Assembly (NCBI RefSeq): GCF_041200175.1 | Contig: NZ_CP165727.1 | Coordinates: 62,001-126,000 of the forward strand | Source of the DNA: Streptomyces sp. R33 | GTDB lineage: Bacteria; Actinomycetota; Actinomycetes; Streptomycetales; Streptomycetaceae | Reading direction: 5' to 3' | DNA: 64,000 nt | Part shown: one piece after another, positions 53,993 to 63,392 of the stretch | How the letters are laid out: each line of letters starts with the position of its first letter | Position numbering within the stretch: position 1 is the first letter of the stretch | Made by a program: the position numbers and the translations under genes | The notes under the pieces: generated by a model | Database searches by the model: none | What the model saw: the letters and a program-made list of their open reading frames with translations, nothing else | What the model was told of the DNA's origin: nothing

Positions 53993-55111
53993 TTGACCGC
54001 TATCGACCCCACCGCCCACCTGACCGCGGAGCAGATCGAGGAGCTCGGCCGCGAGCTGGACGCGATCCGCGACGAGGTGATCGCCGACCGCGGCGAGAAG
54101 GACGCCGCCTACATCCGCAAGGTCATCTCGGCACAGCGCAAGCTCGAGCTGGCCAGCAGGGGCGTGCTGCTGTTCTCGTTCTTCCCGCCCGCGTGGCTGC
54201 TCGGCACCGCCGGGCTGTCCGTGGCGAAGATCATGGACAACATGGAGATCGGTCACAACATCCTGCACGGCCAGTGGGACTGGATGCGAGACCCGAAGAT
54301 CCACTCCTCCACCTGGGATTGGGATCACGTCTCGCCGGCCGACCAGTGGAAGCACTCGCACAACGAGCTGCACCACACGTACACCAACGTGCTCGGCAAG
54401 GACAACGACCTCGGCTACGGCATCATGCGCGTCGACGAGGACCAGAAGTGGCACCCGTTCCACCTCGGCCAGCCGCTGTGGAACTTCATCAACGCCTGCT
54501 TCTTCGAGTACGGCATCGCCGCGTACGACCTGGAGCTGGGCAAGAACCTGCACAAGCGCCGCCGCAAGAACCCGGAGTTCCGCGCGCGGGCCAAGGCCGT
54601 GGGCCGCAAGATCCGCAAGCAGGTCCTCAAGGACTACGTCATCCACCCCCTGCTGTCGGGCCCGTCGTTCCTCACCACCCTCGCCGCCACGTTCACCGCC
54701 AACCTGGTCCGCAACGTCTGGACCCACTCGGTGATCATGTGCGGGCACTTCCCCGAGGGCGTACAGGTCTTCGAGCGCCGGTCGATCAAGGACGAAACGC
54801 GCGGCCAGTGGTACCTGCGCCAGATGATGGGCTCGGCGAACATCAGCGGCAGCAGGGCCATGCACTTCATGACCGGCAACCTGTCGCACCAGATCGAGCA
54901 CCACCTGTTCCCAGACCTGCCCAGCAACCGATACGCCGAGGTCGCGGTGAAGGTGCGCGCGCTGTTCGAGAAGTACGAGCTGGAGTACGTCACCGGGCCG
55001 CTCCCCAAGCAGGTGTTCTCCGCGTGGCGCAAGGTCTTCCGGCTCTCACTGCCGAACAAGAAGCCCAAGGTCAAAACGCCGGACCGCGAGCAGGAGCTCG
55101 TCGCGGCCTGA
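53993..55111 (+). CDS. Membrane acyl desaturase (DesA3-like)
   Basis: 372 residues, integral membrane di-iron desaturase. The three histidine boxes are visible: H88NILH92, H121SHNELH127H128 and H299QIEH303H304. Hydrophobic segments lie at about 50-75 (LLFSFFPPAWLLGTAGLSV) and 220-250. TTG start at 53993 with AGGAAG 5 nt upstream, 7 nt after the reductase stop. It probably introduces a double bond into membrane acyl chains using electrons from the preceding reductase. The lysine-rich C-terminus (NKKPKVKTPDREQ) is presumably cytoplasmic. The locus is intact and controlled by the divergent PucR-type gene. Confidence 0.92.
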   Translation: MTAIDPTAHLTAEQIEELGRELDAIRDEVIADRGEKDAAYIRKVISAQRKLELASRGVLLFSFFPPAWLLGTAGLSVAKIMDNMEIGHNILHGQWDWMRDPKIHSSTWDWDHVSPADQWKHSHNELHHTYTNVLGKDNDLGYGIMRVDEDQKWHPFHLGQPLWNFINACFFEYGIAAYDLELGKNLHKRRRKNPEFRARAKAVGRKIRKQVLKDYVIHPLLSGPSFLTTLAATFTANLVRNVWTHSVIMCGHFPEGVQVFERRSIKDETRGQWYLRQMMGSANISGSRAMHFMTGNLSHQIEHHLFPDLPSNRYAEVAVKVRALFEKYELEYVTGPLPKQVFSAWRKVFRLSLPNKKPKVKTPDREQELVAA

Positions 55112-55474
55112 TTCCCGGTATTGGGTCAGACCTTTCGGCCGTACCAGCGGCACCGCCGGTACGGTCAGCCGCGGTGGAACAGGTCTGCGCCTGCCGACCG
55201 GTGCCTTCCTTTTGGCGCGTTCCTTCGCCGCCGGGAACCTCCCGGCCTTCCTGGCCCCACTGCCGCTCGAGGGCGTCGTAGTTCGGAGAATCCGACACCC
55301 ACCCGCCGCCCGCCCGCACGTCGGCGAAACTTCTCTGCACTGGAGCGTTCCTGTGGTCCACAAGCAGCCCAGCGGCCCCACGCCGGGCGCCGTGGCGGCC
55401 CGTATCCCGACCGTCACCAGGAGACCCGCAACGGGGTGACGGGTATGCCTGCCTTGGGTGCCGGCGGTTCGGGG
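55112..55474. other. No gene recognised
   Basis: About 360 bases after the desaturase. Short frames on both strands lack motifs. It may contain the end of the desaturase transcript, but no strong hairpin was identified. Confidence 0.4.
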
Positions 55475-55801
55475 TCAGGATCCGAGGACGAGCAGCACGC
55501 GGGGTGCGTTGGGCAGGTCCTCAGGGACGGTGGCGGTGCCGGTCAGAGGCATCAGGTGCCCGTTGGCGCAGTCGCCGGGCTGCTGATGGTCGATCTCCCA
55601 GTCCCAGCCGGCCGGAATCGCGTGGAAACTGGTGGCGTAGAGGGGCCCGCGGCAGGAGCGACACCAGTAGAACGACCGCCCCCTCACCCCGGCGCCCCTC
55701 ACGCGGACGCGCCACGACTGCCACCGTGGACGCTCGGCCCCGGACCGGCATGCTGGTGTGGACCGGACGGCGGAAGCCCGGAACGAGAAGGCGGAATGCA
55801 T
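55475..55801 (-). CDS. Small protein with Cys motifs, function unknown
   Basis: Up to 108 residues. The likely real part is the C-terminal two thirds: RSFYWCRSCRGPLYATSFHA, then GWDWEIDHQQPGDCANGHLM and PNAPRVLLVLGS. Cys pairs (CRSC and DCANGH) suggest a zinc site. The basic N-terminus may be untranslated, and the start is unclear. Recurs in Streptomyces accessory DNA. Confidence 0.5.
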   Translation of the reverse strand: MHSAFSFRASAVRSTPACRSGAERPRWQSWRVRVRGAGVRGRSFYWCRSCRGPLYATSFHAIPAGWDWEIDHQQPGDCANGHLMPLTGTATVPEDLPNAPRVLLVLGS

Positions 55802-55838
55802 AATTCACATCAGCTGAAACGATCCGGCAGCCTCCACG

Positions 55839-56198
55839 TCACCCCTCCACAAGAGAGTCGGCCTGCTGGCCCAGCACCCTGGCGTAGCCAGCAGCGCGAA
55901 GCGAACTGCGACTTCCAGGCGCAAACGGGAGCGTGGTGTTCGGGCGTAGGCCCGTCGTTGCTCGGAGTGTGGTGTGCAGGCGGGTGCGCAGGTGTATGAG
56001 GGCGTGGAAGTCCGCGAGGTGCGTGAAGCGGGTCAGCAGGCGGTCGATCAGGATGTCGTCGCCGGCTCCCACCGCCCGCACGATCGCCTCGGCTGTCTCC
56101 CGTACCGCGGGAGACAGCCGGGCAGGACCGGCTGCGTGCCCGCCGAAACCGGGGCGGGCCCCTGCGGACGGCACCGTCACCTCGTCACACACGGGCAA
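55839..56198 (-). CDS. Hypothetical helical protein
   Basis: 119 residues: VRETAEAIVRAVGAGDDILI, then DRLLTRFTHLADFHALIHLR and TRLHTTLRATTGLRPNT. The LLxRFxxLADxHALIHLRxRL stretch is the recognisable core of a short Streptomyces family of unknown function. No signal peptide. The N-terminus up to about residue 28 is low-complexity, so a start nearer LSPAVRETAE is possible. Confidence 0.5.
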   Translation of the reverse strand: MPVCDEVTVPSAGARPGFGGHAAGPARLSPAVRETAEAIVRAVGAGDDILIDRLLTRFTHLADFHALIHLRTRLHTTLRATTGLRPNTTLPFAPGSRSSLRAAGYARVLGQQADSLVEG

Positions 56199-56299
56199 GG
56201 TCCCGACGAACCTGCACGCATGATTGCGACCACGAGTTGCCGCTGCTCAATCATGGACCGATCCTGCGCTCCCCCGAGGTCAGGTAAACCCCGGAACGC

Positions 56300-56440
56300 C
56301 GGTTACAGACCAGCCTGGGCATCGCGCTGGGCACCGCGCTGACTGCCCACCGCACCCTCTGGTGGATCAGCGGCACCCTCGCCCTGATGTGGACCCTGAT
56401 GTTCTTCCTGCCCAAGCGGCCGAGCAGTCAGGCAGGCTGA
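56300..56440 (+). pseudogene. MFS transporter C-terminal remnant
   Basis: The plus strand reads TSLGIALGTALTAHRTLWWI, then SGTLALMWTLMFFLPKRPSS and stop, i.e. the last membrane helix and tail of a major-facilitator efflux protein. No upstream helices are present. Confidence 0.45.
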
Positions 56441-56664
56441 GCGCCTCTGCACGGCGCGGTACCCGGTCCCCTGCTCGATGGGGCGACCGCGCGGGAGGTG
56501 GCGGTGCACCACGGACGAGGGCCGCGCGCAGTCGCGCAGCCATCGTCCGGTGCGTGTCCGTTGCCTCTGGGGCGCCGACCGGGGTTCCGTCGTTCGGGTC
56601 GCCCGCTACCGGGTGGTTGGGAAGCCGGGCCGATCTCGGTGCCCGCAGGCGGAGGTGGGGAGGG

Positions 56665-56868
56665 TTAGGCCGGGGTGATGTTCTCGGCCTGGGGGCCCTT
56701 CTGGCCCTGGGTGACGTCGAACGTCACAACCTGGCCCTCCTGGAGCTCGCGGAAGCCCGAGGAGTTGATCGCCGAGTAGTGGGCGAAGACATCCGGGCCG
56801 CCGCCGTCCTGGGCGATGAAGCCGAAGCCCTTCTCGGCGTTGAACCACTTCACAGTTCCCGTAGCCAT
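56665..56868 (-). CDS. Cold-shock protein (CspA family)
   Basis: 67 residues of a single OB-fold cold-shock domain with both RNA-binding motifs: [16 protein letters not shown] (RNP1 KGFGFI) and DVFAHYSAI (RNP2), ending [12 protein letters not shown]. It binds single-stranded RNA/DNA and relieves secondary structure. ATG 56868 is preferred, with GGAAGG 8-9 nt upstream; the ATG at 56874 is too close to that site. It lies downstream of a MerR-like gene on the same strand, with a terminator-like hairpin in between. Confidence 0.93.
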   Translation of the reverse strand: MATGTVKWFNAEKGFGFIAQDGGGPDVFAHYSAINSSGFRELQEGQVVTFDVTQGQKGPQAENITPA

Positions 56869-56949
56869 ATCCATGCCTTCCAGTCGATGAACGCCTCCCA
56901 CGATGTGCGGAAAGCGGAGGTGATCGCCCTGGTTCCTGCGGCACAGCAC

Positions 56950-56980
56950 AGCAAAACACCCACGCCGAAGGCGTGGGCAA
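56950..56980 (-). terminator. Terminator/attenuator hairpin upstream of the cold-shock gene
   Basis: On the minus strand CCCACGCC-TTC-GGCGTGGG (56977 down to 56959) is followed by TGTTTTGC, an 8-bp stem with a U-rich tail. It lies about 90 nt before the cold-shock start, so it may end the MerR transcript or attenuate read-through. Confidence 0.65.
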
Positions 56981-57105
56981 AGGGAACTTCCGAACCACGA
57001 CAGCTGACCCAAACGTTACACGCCCGCACACCCTGTCACCAGAGGAAACGACTCGGCACACCGGGCCGCGGGGCCCGCCGGTGTCCGGCGGGCGGGGATG
57101 CGGTC

Positions 57106-57444
57106 TTAGGCCGCGGCCGCCGGGTTCGCCGAACCGGCGGCGCGGCGGTACTCGGCGTTGGTGCGCTGGGCTTCCTCGAGCTGGTCTTCCAGGATGACGA
57201 TGCGGCAGGCCGCCTCGATCGGGGTGCCCTGGTCGACGAGCTCCCGGGCGCGGGCCGCGATGCGCAGCTGGTAGCGGGAGTAACGGCGGTGCCCGCCGGC
57301 GGAGCGCAGCGGGGTGATCAGGCGGGCCTCTCCGATGGCGCGCAGGAAGCCCTGGGTGGTGCCGAGCATTTCGGCGGCCCGGCCCATGGTGTAGGCGGGG
57401 TAGTCGTCGTCGTCGAGACGGCCAAGCATGTCTTCTGCGGTCAT
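57106..57444 (-). CDS. MerR-like helix-turn-helix regulator
   Basis: 112 residues with an N-terminal MerR-type DNA-binding domain (YTMGRAAEMLGTTQGFLRAI, then LRSAGGHRRYSRYQLRIAAR) and a short C-terminal helix (CRIVILEDQLEEAQRTNAEY). No effector domain. ATG 57444 with GAGAGG upstream. This protein is a frequent upstream neighbour of a cspA-type gene in Streptomyces and probably regulates it or itself. A GC-rich hairpin (CCCGCCGG/CCGGCGGG at 57074-57092) follows its stop. Confidence 0.85.
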   Translation of the reverse strand: MTAEDMLGRLDDDDYPAYTMGRAAEMLGTTQGFLRAIGEARLITPLRSAGGHRRYSRYQLRIAARARELVDQGTPIEAACRIVILEDQLEEAQRTNAEYRRAAGSANPAAAA

Positions 57445-57729
57445 TTCACCTCTCTGCGGAACGCGTGGAGGGGCCCGGGTGCCTGCTGGCACCCGGGCCC
57501 CGAAGGAACTGCTACACCATCTGCCGGGCCTGATACTGCGCCGGCGTTCTGTTTCCGCCTGCCCGACCTGAGCTTCGTCGGGGATGCGGGGATCGCGGAT
57601 GCGTGACCGGAGACCACCTCACTAACGATGTCCTGCGGTACCCGGACTCGCGTGGCGTCCGGGCGATCCTGATGGCGCCTCAACTCCTCCGTTCTTCCCT
57701 CTGGTGATCAACTGCTACCTGCGGGAACT

Positions 57730-58155
57730 TCTGTACTGCTGGTAATGCGGACTGCGGGTACTGCTCCACTCGGTACTACTGGTGATGCGAACTGCTCAGT
57801 GGCCTGCAGTAGCGCCACTCTTCGACAGCCAGCCCCGTCGCCCATCCTGCGTCTGCTCTGGCTTAGAACCCCACTGCCGAACTTCCCGGTGCGCGCGCCC
57901 GCAGCCGACGCCTTCACCGAGGTACTGCACACTGACTTCACTGCTGGGTACTGCGTACTGCGTAATGCACTTACGGGTACTGCCACTGCGTCAACTGCGG
58001 TACTGCTCACGGCGGCCCCTGATCACTGCGGGCCCCCCGGTCCGGTCGTCAGTCCCGTCACCGTCCTGCAACAAATCTGGCTTCGAAACTCCACCACCGC
58101 ACCGTCCTGCGCACTGCAACTACGGGAACTGCGGTACTGCGAGCACTACTGCCCG
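57730..58155 (+). repeat. Dispersed TACTGC hexamer array
   Basis: Nine exact TACTGC copies on the plus strand start at 57734, 57759, 57923, 57949, 57956, 57978, 58001, 58135 and 58147. About ten near-copies (TAATGC, AACTGC, CACTGC) lie among them. Spacing is irregular and almost all are on one strand. No real gene overlaps. Possible binding array, iteron cluster or transfer site; not assigned. Confidence 0.7.
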
Positions 58156-58229
58156 GCAGTTCGTCCCTGCCGGGCCCTGCGGTCTCTCTGCGTTACGAGA
58201 GAAACCATAACCACGCCACCGCCCAATGT

Positions 58230-59060
58230 CTACTCCGGTCGACATAGATATTCGCGTGTTCGACAGTGAGGTAATCGGGTGTCGATGAAGGACCGCCACG
58301 CCTTCGCGGAGTCGGCGCCTGCGAAGAACAGCCGTCCCTCGGTGGTGCGCAGGTCGGGAAGGACTTTGGCGAGCTGTCCGGGCCGGTAGATGCACCAGGT
58401 GCCCAGGGCGAGGGGGTCGTCGTTCCAGTCCCATCCGGCGATGGATTCGACCTCGACGCCGGGCAGGAGCGGCTGGAGTGCTTCCTGCATGCCGTCGGTG
58501 TCGTCGAAGGCGGTCATGTGTAGGCGGTCGGGGTTGGCGGAGAACACGATCAGCCAGGTCCCCTGCGTGCCGCGGTGGTAGGTCACCGCCCAGTTGACGG
58601 CCTGGGCTTCGGGGGCGAGCACGCTGACGTTGCCGATGTCGCCCTTCACCTTCACGATGGACTTTCTGCCGGCGCCCGCGTGCCGCTCCTGCGATGCGGT
58701 CCGCTTGGCCTGGGACAGGGGCGGCTCGAACTCCACGCTGTTCAGCACGTTCATGGGCAGGGCGATCAACGCGGCCGGTGCCTCGAGGGTGTCGCCGCCT
58801 TCGAGCTCGACGCGCACCCCGCCACCGTTCTGGACGACGCGCCGGACGGTGGAGTTCAGGCGGATCTCGGCAAGGTTCGCCTGGCCGGCGATGGACTCGA
58901 CAAGCTCGCTGGTGCCCTTCACCAGCTTCGTGGCCGACAAGGCGGCCAGCATCTGGGGCACGTCCCAGCCCGACAGGGCGTAGGTGCGGAAGAACTCGGT
59001 GGCCGCTGACTGGTCGAGCGGGCCGAACGCGAGGAGGCAGCACATGCCCTCCACCCAGCC
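58230..59060 (-). pseudogene. FAD-dependent amine-oxidase-like remnant
   Basis: The minus strand carries the C-terminal half of a flavin monoamine-oxidase-like enzyme: LVKGTSELVESIAGQ, STVRRVVQNGGGVRVELEGG, ALIALPMNVLNSVEFEPPLS, and near the end GRLFFAGADSAKAWRSFID (the FAD-binding FAGxDxA stretch). The N-terminal dinucleotide-binding GxGxxG part is missing, and the sequence after SFID departs from the family (TRLPHCRTREYL). Truncated at both ends. Confidence 0.7.
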
Positions 59061-59342
59061 GGAGGTTGTCCATCCCGGCCCGACACGGTTCAAGCGGGCG
59101 TTCAGACGCGGCGACCGTCACATGGCATGCGTGGCCGGGAGCACCGACGACTGCGGCCCGGACAGGGTACGAAAAGACGGCCAGCGGCGAGGGAGGGGTG
59201 GCCTCGTGCGCAAGGCCGGCCGACTGCCGGGCCCGACTGGGGCCGGGCGCCGTACCCCCGCCGTCACGAATGACGGGTGCGTGAGGCGAGCGCACCACCG
59301 GGAATGGTGCAGTTCAGCGCCAAGCGGGTCGGCCGGTCCCGG

Positions 59343-60217
59343 TCAGGCTGCCACTCTGGTCAGGACGGCTTTGGCCGCCAGCCGGAGATTCCTGATCATC
59401 GGATTCGGGTCGCCCTTGCGGCTGACCAGGACGACCTGGGCGGGGGGAGCTCCCTCGATCGGGAGGGTGACGAGGTTGTGACGCAGTGAGCTACGCCGAT
59501 CGCCGACCGGTAGCACGGCGATCGCCCTGCCACTCGCGACGAGTTCGAGCTTGTCCTCGTAGCTCTCAATCGGGGCCACGCCGGCCCCGAGGATCCGGTA
59601 GGAACTCCAGTCCGCGGTCTCGAACGCGCATGGCGCCGCCTCCTCGCCGGCCAGTTCTTCCGCGGTCACCGACGCGCGGTCTGCCAAGGGATGGCCGCGC
59701 GGAACCACGAGCATCCGGGGCTCCTCGTACAGCGGGGTGGTGAACACGTCGTCGGCAGCGAGCGGCAGCGGGGCCCGAGCAATCAGGGCGTCGACGCGCT
59801 TGTCGGACAGCGCCCCGACGTCGCGGCAGCTCAGGTATCGGGTGGTGATCTCGGCGTCCGGGTAACGGCGGCTCAGTTCCCTTACGTGGCAGTGATCACC
59901 AGGTCTTCAACGTAGCCGATGGCGATTCGTTCGGTCTCGGCTTGTTCACGCACGGCCAGCTCGGCCTGGCGGGCGGCCTGCAGCAGGGCTTGGGCCCGGG
60001 GGAGGAAGCTCTGGCCGGCCGGAGTGAGCCGGGTGCCCTGAGGTACACGGTCCAACAGGCGTGCGCCGAGATACTTCTCGAGCCGTTGGATCTGGCGGCT
60101 CAGCGCCGGCTGGGCCACATGCAAGTGGGCGGCGGCCCGTCCGAAGTGCTGATGCGCCGCCACCACGGTGAAGTAGCGCACCAGCCGCAGTTCCAGGTCC
60201 GGTCCGAGATCGTTCAC
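59343..60217 (-). pseudogene. LysR-family transcriptional regulator, frameshifted
   Basis: The N-terminal HTH is intact (LRLVRYFTVVAAHQHFGRAA, AHLHVAQPALSRQIQRLEKY) up to YVEDLVITAT then stop near 59884. The effector domain continues in another frame: VRELSRRYPDAEITTRYLSC, LPLAADDVFTTPLYEEPRML and ESYEDKLELVASGRAIAVLP. A single-base shift at about 59885-59895 separates them. GTG at 60217 starts the first part. Divergent from the oxidoreductase at 60379, as LysR genes often are from their target. Confidence 0.75.
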
Positions 60218-60378
60218 CCTTCCAGCGTACGCGTCATGCCGTTTCGGGATGACTAGGTTGCCGAACCGGTCTTGGACGGCCGGCCGTCGTGGGCCTTGAC
60301 TGAGGACCAACGTTTCCCCAAGAAAGCGACAGGCCCAAGAAGGCGATCCAGTTCCACAAAGCGGGCGGACCGGAAGTT

Positions 60379-61335
60379 TTGCAGTATCACGAGGTGCCGG
60401 TTCCCGAGATCGGCCCGGGCGAGGTCCTCGTCCGGGTACACGCGGCCGGTATCAACCCGCCGGACTGGTACCTGCGTGAGGGGCTGAAGGTCATGCCGGC
60501 CGAGATGAGGCCCGCGCTGGAGTTCCCCCTGATCCCTGGAACGGACATGTCGGGCGTGGTCAAGGCAGTCGCTCGGGACGTGCAGGGGTTCGCCGTCGGT
60601 GACGAGGTCTTCGGCATGCTGCGGTTCCCCGGATTCGACGGCCGGACGTACGCCGAGTACGTGGCCGCGCCGGCTTCGGACCTTGCTCACAAGCCGGCCG
60701 GTATCGACCACGTGCAAGCGGCTGGGGCGCCGATGGCCGTGCTCACGGCCTGGCAGTACCTGATTGAACTCGGCCACGACGTGCCGTCTCCTTTCACCGG
60801 CCAGGTGCACCAGCCCGTGCCGATCACGCCAGGTATGACCGTGCTCGTCAACGGGGCCGCTGGCGGAGTGGGCCACTTCGCGGTGCAGCTGGCGAAATCG
60901 AAGGGGGCACACGTCATCGCGGTGGCCTCGGGCCGACACGAGCAGTTCCTGCGCAAGCTCGGCGCCGACGAGTTCATCGACTACACCAGCACGCAGGCCG
61001 CGGACGTGGTCAGCGGCGTCGACCTGGTGATCGACACCGTCGGTGGCCCGGACAGCTCACGCTTCCTGACCGCGCTCAAGCGCGGCGGCACCATGCTTCC
61101 GGTGTTCTTCGCCCAGTACGACCCGGAAGAGACGGCGAGTCTGGGCATCACAGTCTCGAACATTCAGGTGCGTTCCAACGGCCCTCAGCTCGCCGAGATC
61201 GCGCGCCTGCTCCACGAGGGCAGGCTCCACGTCGGGGTGGACAGCACCTACCCGCTGCCCGAGGCCGGCAGCGCACACATGCGAGCCGCGCAGGGCCACC
61301 TTCAAGGCAAGATCGTGCTGACAATGATTTCGTGA
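60379..61335 (+). CDS. NADP-dependent quinone-oxidoreductase-like protein (MDR family)
   Basis: 318 residues: HAAGINPPDWYLREG and FPLIPGTDMSGVVKAVARDV (substrate side), VNGAAGGVGHFAVQLAKSKG (nucleotide-binding AxxGxxG) and GADEFIDYTSTQAADVVSGV. This is the zinc-free medium-chain reductase type. The usual N-terminus (TEDQRFPKKAT ... AIQFHKAGGPEVL) is encoded just upstream but in two frames: TTG 60296 starts TEDQRFPKKAT, and KKAIQFHKAGGPEVL lies in the frame of this CDS. A one-base change near 60335 therefore removes the first strand. TTG 60379 gives a possibly functional but shortened enzyme. Confidence 0.8.
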   Translation: MQYHEVPVPEIGPGEVLVRVHAAGINPPDWYLREGLKVMPAEMRPALEFPLIPGTDMSGVVKAVARDVQGFAVGDEVFGMLRFPGFDGRTYAEYVAAPASDLAHKPAGIDHVQAAGAPMAVLTAWQYLIELGHDVPSPFTGQVHQPVPITPGMTVLVNGAAGGVGHFAVQLAKSKGAHVIAVASGRHEQFLRKLGADEFIDYTSTQAADVVSGVDLVIDTVGGPDSSRFLTALKRGGTMLPVFFAQYDPEETASLGITVSNIQVRSNGPQLAEIARLLHEGRLHVGVDSTYPLPEAGSAHMRAAQGHLQGKIVLTMIS

Positions 61336-61641
61336 TCGCCGAACGCCAACAGGAATCGACGTTCACCCGCTCCAGCAGTTGGCTCCGGCGTGCGCGTAGC
61401 TCCCTCGGAAGGACGCGAGGGACACTCACCCGCGGCGTCGCCGCGTGTCACTGACTGTCCCTCATACCCCTTGTGAGCTGTTAATTTACCGGCCCGGTTC
61501 GGTGACACCGAGGTGACGCCGATCAGTGAAGGCAGATGACCGATTCCCCGTCGCGCTGTCGTGTTCGTCTGACACTCCCTGCGTCCCTACGGTCCGGCGG
61601 CACTGCGAGCCGGGGCAGATCTTGACGCTTAAGATCCCGGA

Positions 61642-61935
61642 ATGGAAATCGAACTGTCTGATGACGTACTGGACGAACTGATCGAGCTGCAGGAAGCGAC
61701 CAACGAAGCGCACGCCGAGTTGACACGCCTTCAGGAGGAACTCGGCGACGCCGCCCAGTGGACCGACGAGCAGCACGTGACCTGGCGGGACGCCTGGGAA
61801 GACGCACGCGAGCCCTGGTGGCTGCTGGATACGGCCCTGGACCACTACGCGGAAACGCTCGGGCTGAACCGCGACGCGCTGGAGGCCACGGTGCAGAAAG
61901 CGGCAGGCCACGTCCCACTACCAGACGAAGACTGA
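61642..61935 (+). CDS. Small acidic helical protein
   Basis: 97 residues, strongly acidic: MEIELSDDVLDELIELQEAT, then NEAHAELTRLQEELGDAAQW and WWLLDTALDHYAETLGLNRD. Predicted all-helical with coiled-coil character in the first half. No known domain. ATG with weak upstream purines (GATCCCGGA). It stands alone, with 300 bp of empty sequence before it. Confidence 0.6.
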   Translation: MEIELSDDVLDELIELQEATNEAHAELTRLQEELGDAAQWTDEQHVTWRDAWEDAREPWWLLDTALDHYAETLGLNRDALEATVQKAAGHVPLPDED

Positions 61936-62678
61936 CGGCCCGCCGACGGTCGAGGCAGCCTCACGTGCTCCACCCATCGGCCCCCGCAAGGGGGGTCGGC
62001 GACACCCACGACGCCGCCCCGCTCCCCCGGCCGGCGCCCCCCTCGACACGACAGCGGACACCACCGAACGCTGGACGAAGACATCCTCACGGAACCCCAC
62101 GCCCCGGCCAGGCCCACTCGGCAACAGGACCGCCACGCCCTACACGCACGACAACCAACCTTCGCCGGAAAGCGACAAAAGCCTTCACCAACCGAATGGC
62201 ACACCAGCAACGCGGTACCCAAGCCCGCCACACCCACCACCAGTGAGAAACCCGTGACGCACATCCAGTGCACATCACACGACGCCCATCCTGAACGTCA
62301 CCCTCGATCATCCGGGCCCCGGCCCCGAGCCGGGAAACCGGGCGAATGACCGAACGTCGCGTCCTGGGCACCGGCCCGCGCCCCGCCACTCCCCCACACA
62401 GCCAACGGCCGGCCGTCGGCCCGTCTCGCCTCCGAGCCGGCCGAGGCGCCACGTGCGGGGGCCGAGGGGCCCGCGGCCGCACCCTGCTCCCCCGGCCGCC
62501 GCCAACTTGGCACAGGCCCGGACACAGCCGCGCACTGACCACTCGTCACCGGCCGTGGTCGGCCGACCGCTTGGGGCGGCCCGGCGATACTGCCCCCAGA
62601 AACCGGGCACCGGGCCTCGCCCGTGCACGCCGCGGGACCGCACCAACGTCACAAGGCGGGAGTCCGCCATGCGACAGC
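61936..62678. other. No gene recognised
   Basis: About 740 bases of very GC-rich sequence. Overlapping Arg/Pro/Ala-rich frames on both strands look like compositional artefacts, not genes. No repeat or terminator was recognised. Confidence 0.45.
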
Positions 62679-63392
62679 TCAGACGCTCAGTGCTGCTCGC
62701 CGTAGAACGCGAGGCTGGGAGACATGACCGTCGCGCATAACCGAGGCCTCTACGAGAACTGCGATATCGGCGGCCAGTGAGCGGTCGGCCCCCTCTTCCG
62801 TCAGCCAGCGGGCCGCAGCGACCGTGCCATAGGTGGACCAACCGCCGATGAGCAGGATGCGCTTGTTCGGGTTGAGGGGGTTCGTGGCTCTGACGATGTA
62901 GCCGCAGTCCCGTGTGATTTCGCCGTCCGTGGTTTCTCCCTGGTACGCGGTGCCATCCCAGGTGATCTCTCCACCGCCGAGCTGGAAGGGCAGCGACTCC
63001 GCCATGGCGGCGAGGAGGCGGCGGGCCACCTCATTATTCTTCGGGCCACCGAGGACGAGCAGGTCATGTTCCATCTCGCGACCTGGCAGATGGCCCGACA
63101 GCCAGACCTTCTCCAGATCAAGGTCCCGGTAGGCATGTGTCAGGGAGGGTACGAGCAGGGACAGAGCTCTGATCTGGCCCAGACCCGCCACAGGGCGCTG
63201 GTAACGGCCCGTATCTATGTGGGCTGTGTCCAAAACGACGGAGAGCTCGGCCGCTCCTGAATATCGCCATGTGCGGCGGGCTGGCAGCCGTCTGACCACG
63301 AACCAACGCACCAGCCCGCCGAGACCGGTGAGCACGGCAGCAACCACCGCACTGAATATCTGCGATCCCACAGCCTCCGCGATGCTCTCCAC
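62679..63392 (-). CDS. Membrane-anchored protein with conserved alpha/beta domain, function unknown
   Basis: 237 residues: one N-terminal membrane helix (IFSAVVAAVLTGLGGLVRWF), a basic linker and a soluble domain with DTAHIDTGRYQRPVAGLGQI, EHDLLVLGGPKNNEVARRLL and NPNKRILLIGGWSTYGTVAA. The two glycine turns (LVLGGPxxN and IGGWxxYGTxAAA) look like nucleotide- or substrate-binding loops. I do not recognise a named family. The domain follows the cytoplasm-facing basic linker and is probably inside the cell. Confidence 0.6.
   Translation of the reverse strand: MESIAEAVGSQIFSAVVAAVLTGLGGLVRWFVVRRLPARRTWRYSGAAELSVVLDTAHIDTGRYQRPVAGLGQIRALSLLVPSLTHAYRDLDLEKVWLSGHLPGREMEHDLLVLGGPKNNEVARRLLAAMAESLPFQLGGGEITWDGTAYQGETTDGEITRDCGYIVRATNPLNPNKRILLIGGWSTYGTVAAARWLTEEGADRSLAADIAVLVEASVMRDGHVSQPRVLRRAALSV

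Noticed and set aside
57745..58269. Coding gene across the TACTGC array
   Set aside because: Frames are rich in Thr, Tyr and Cys only because of the repeat. They lack an RBS and any family similarity.
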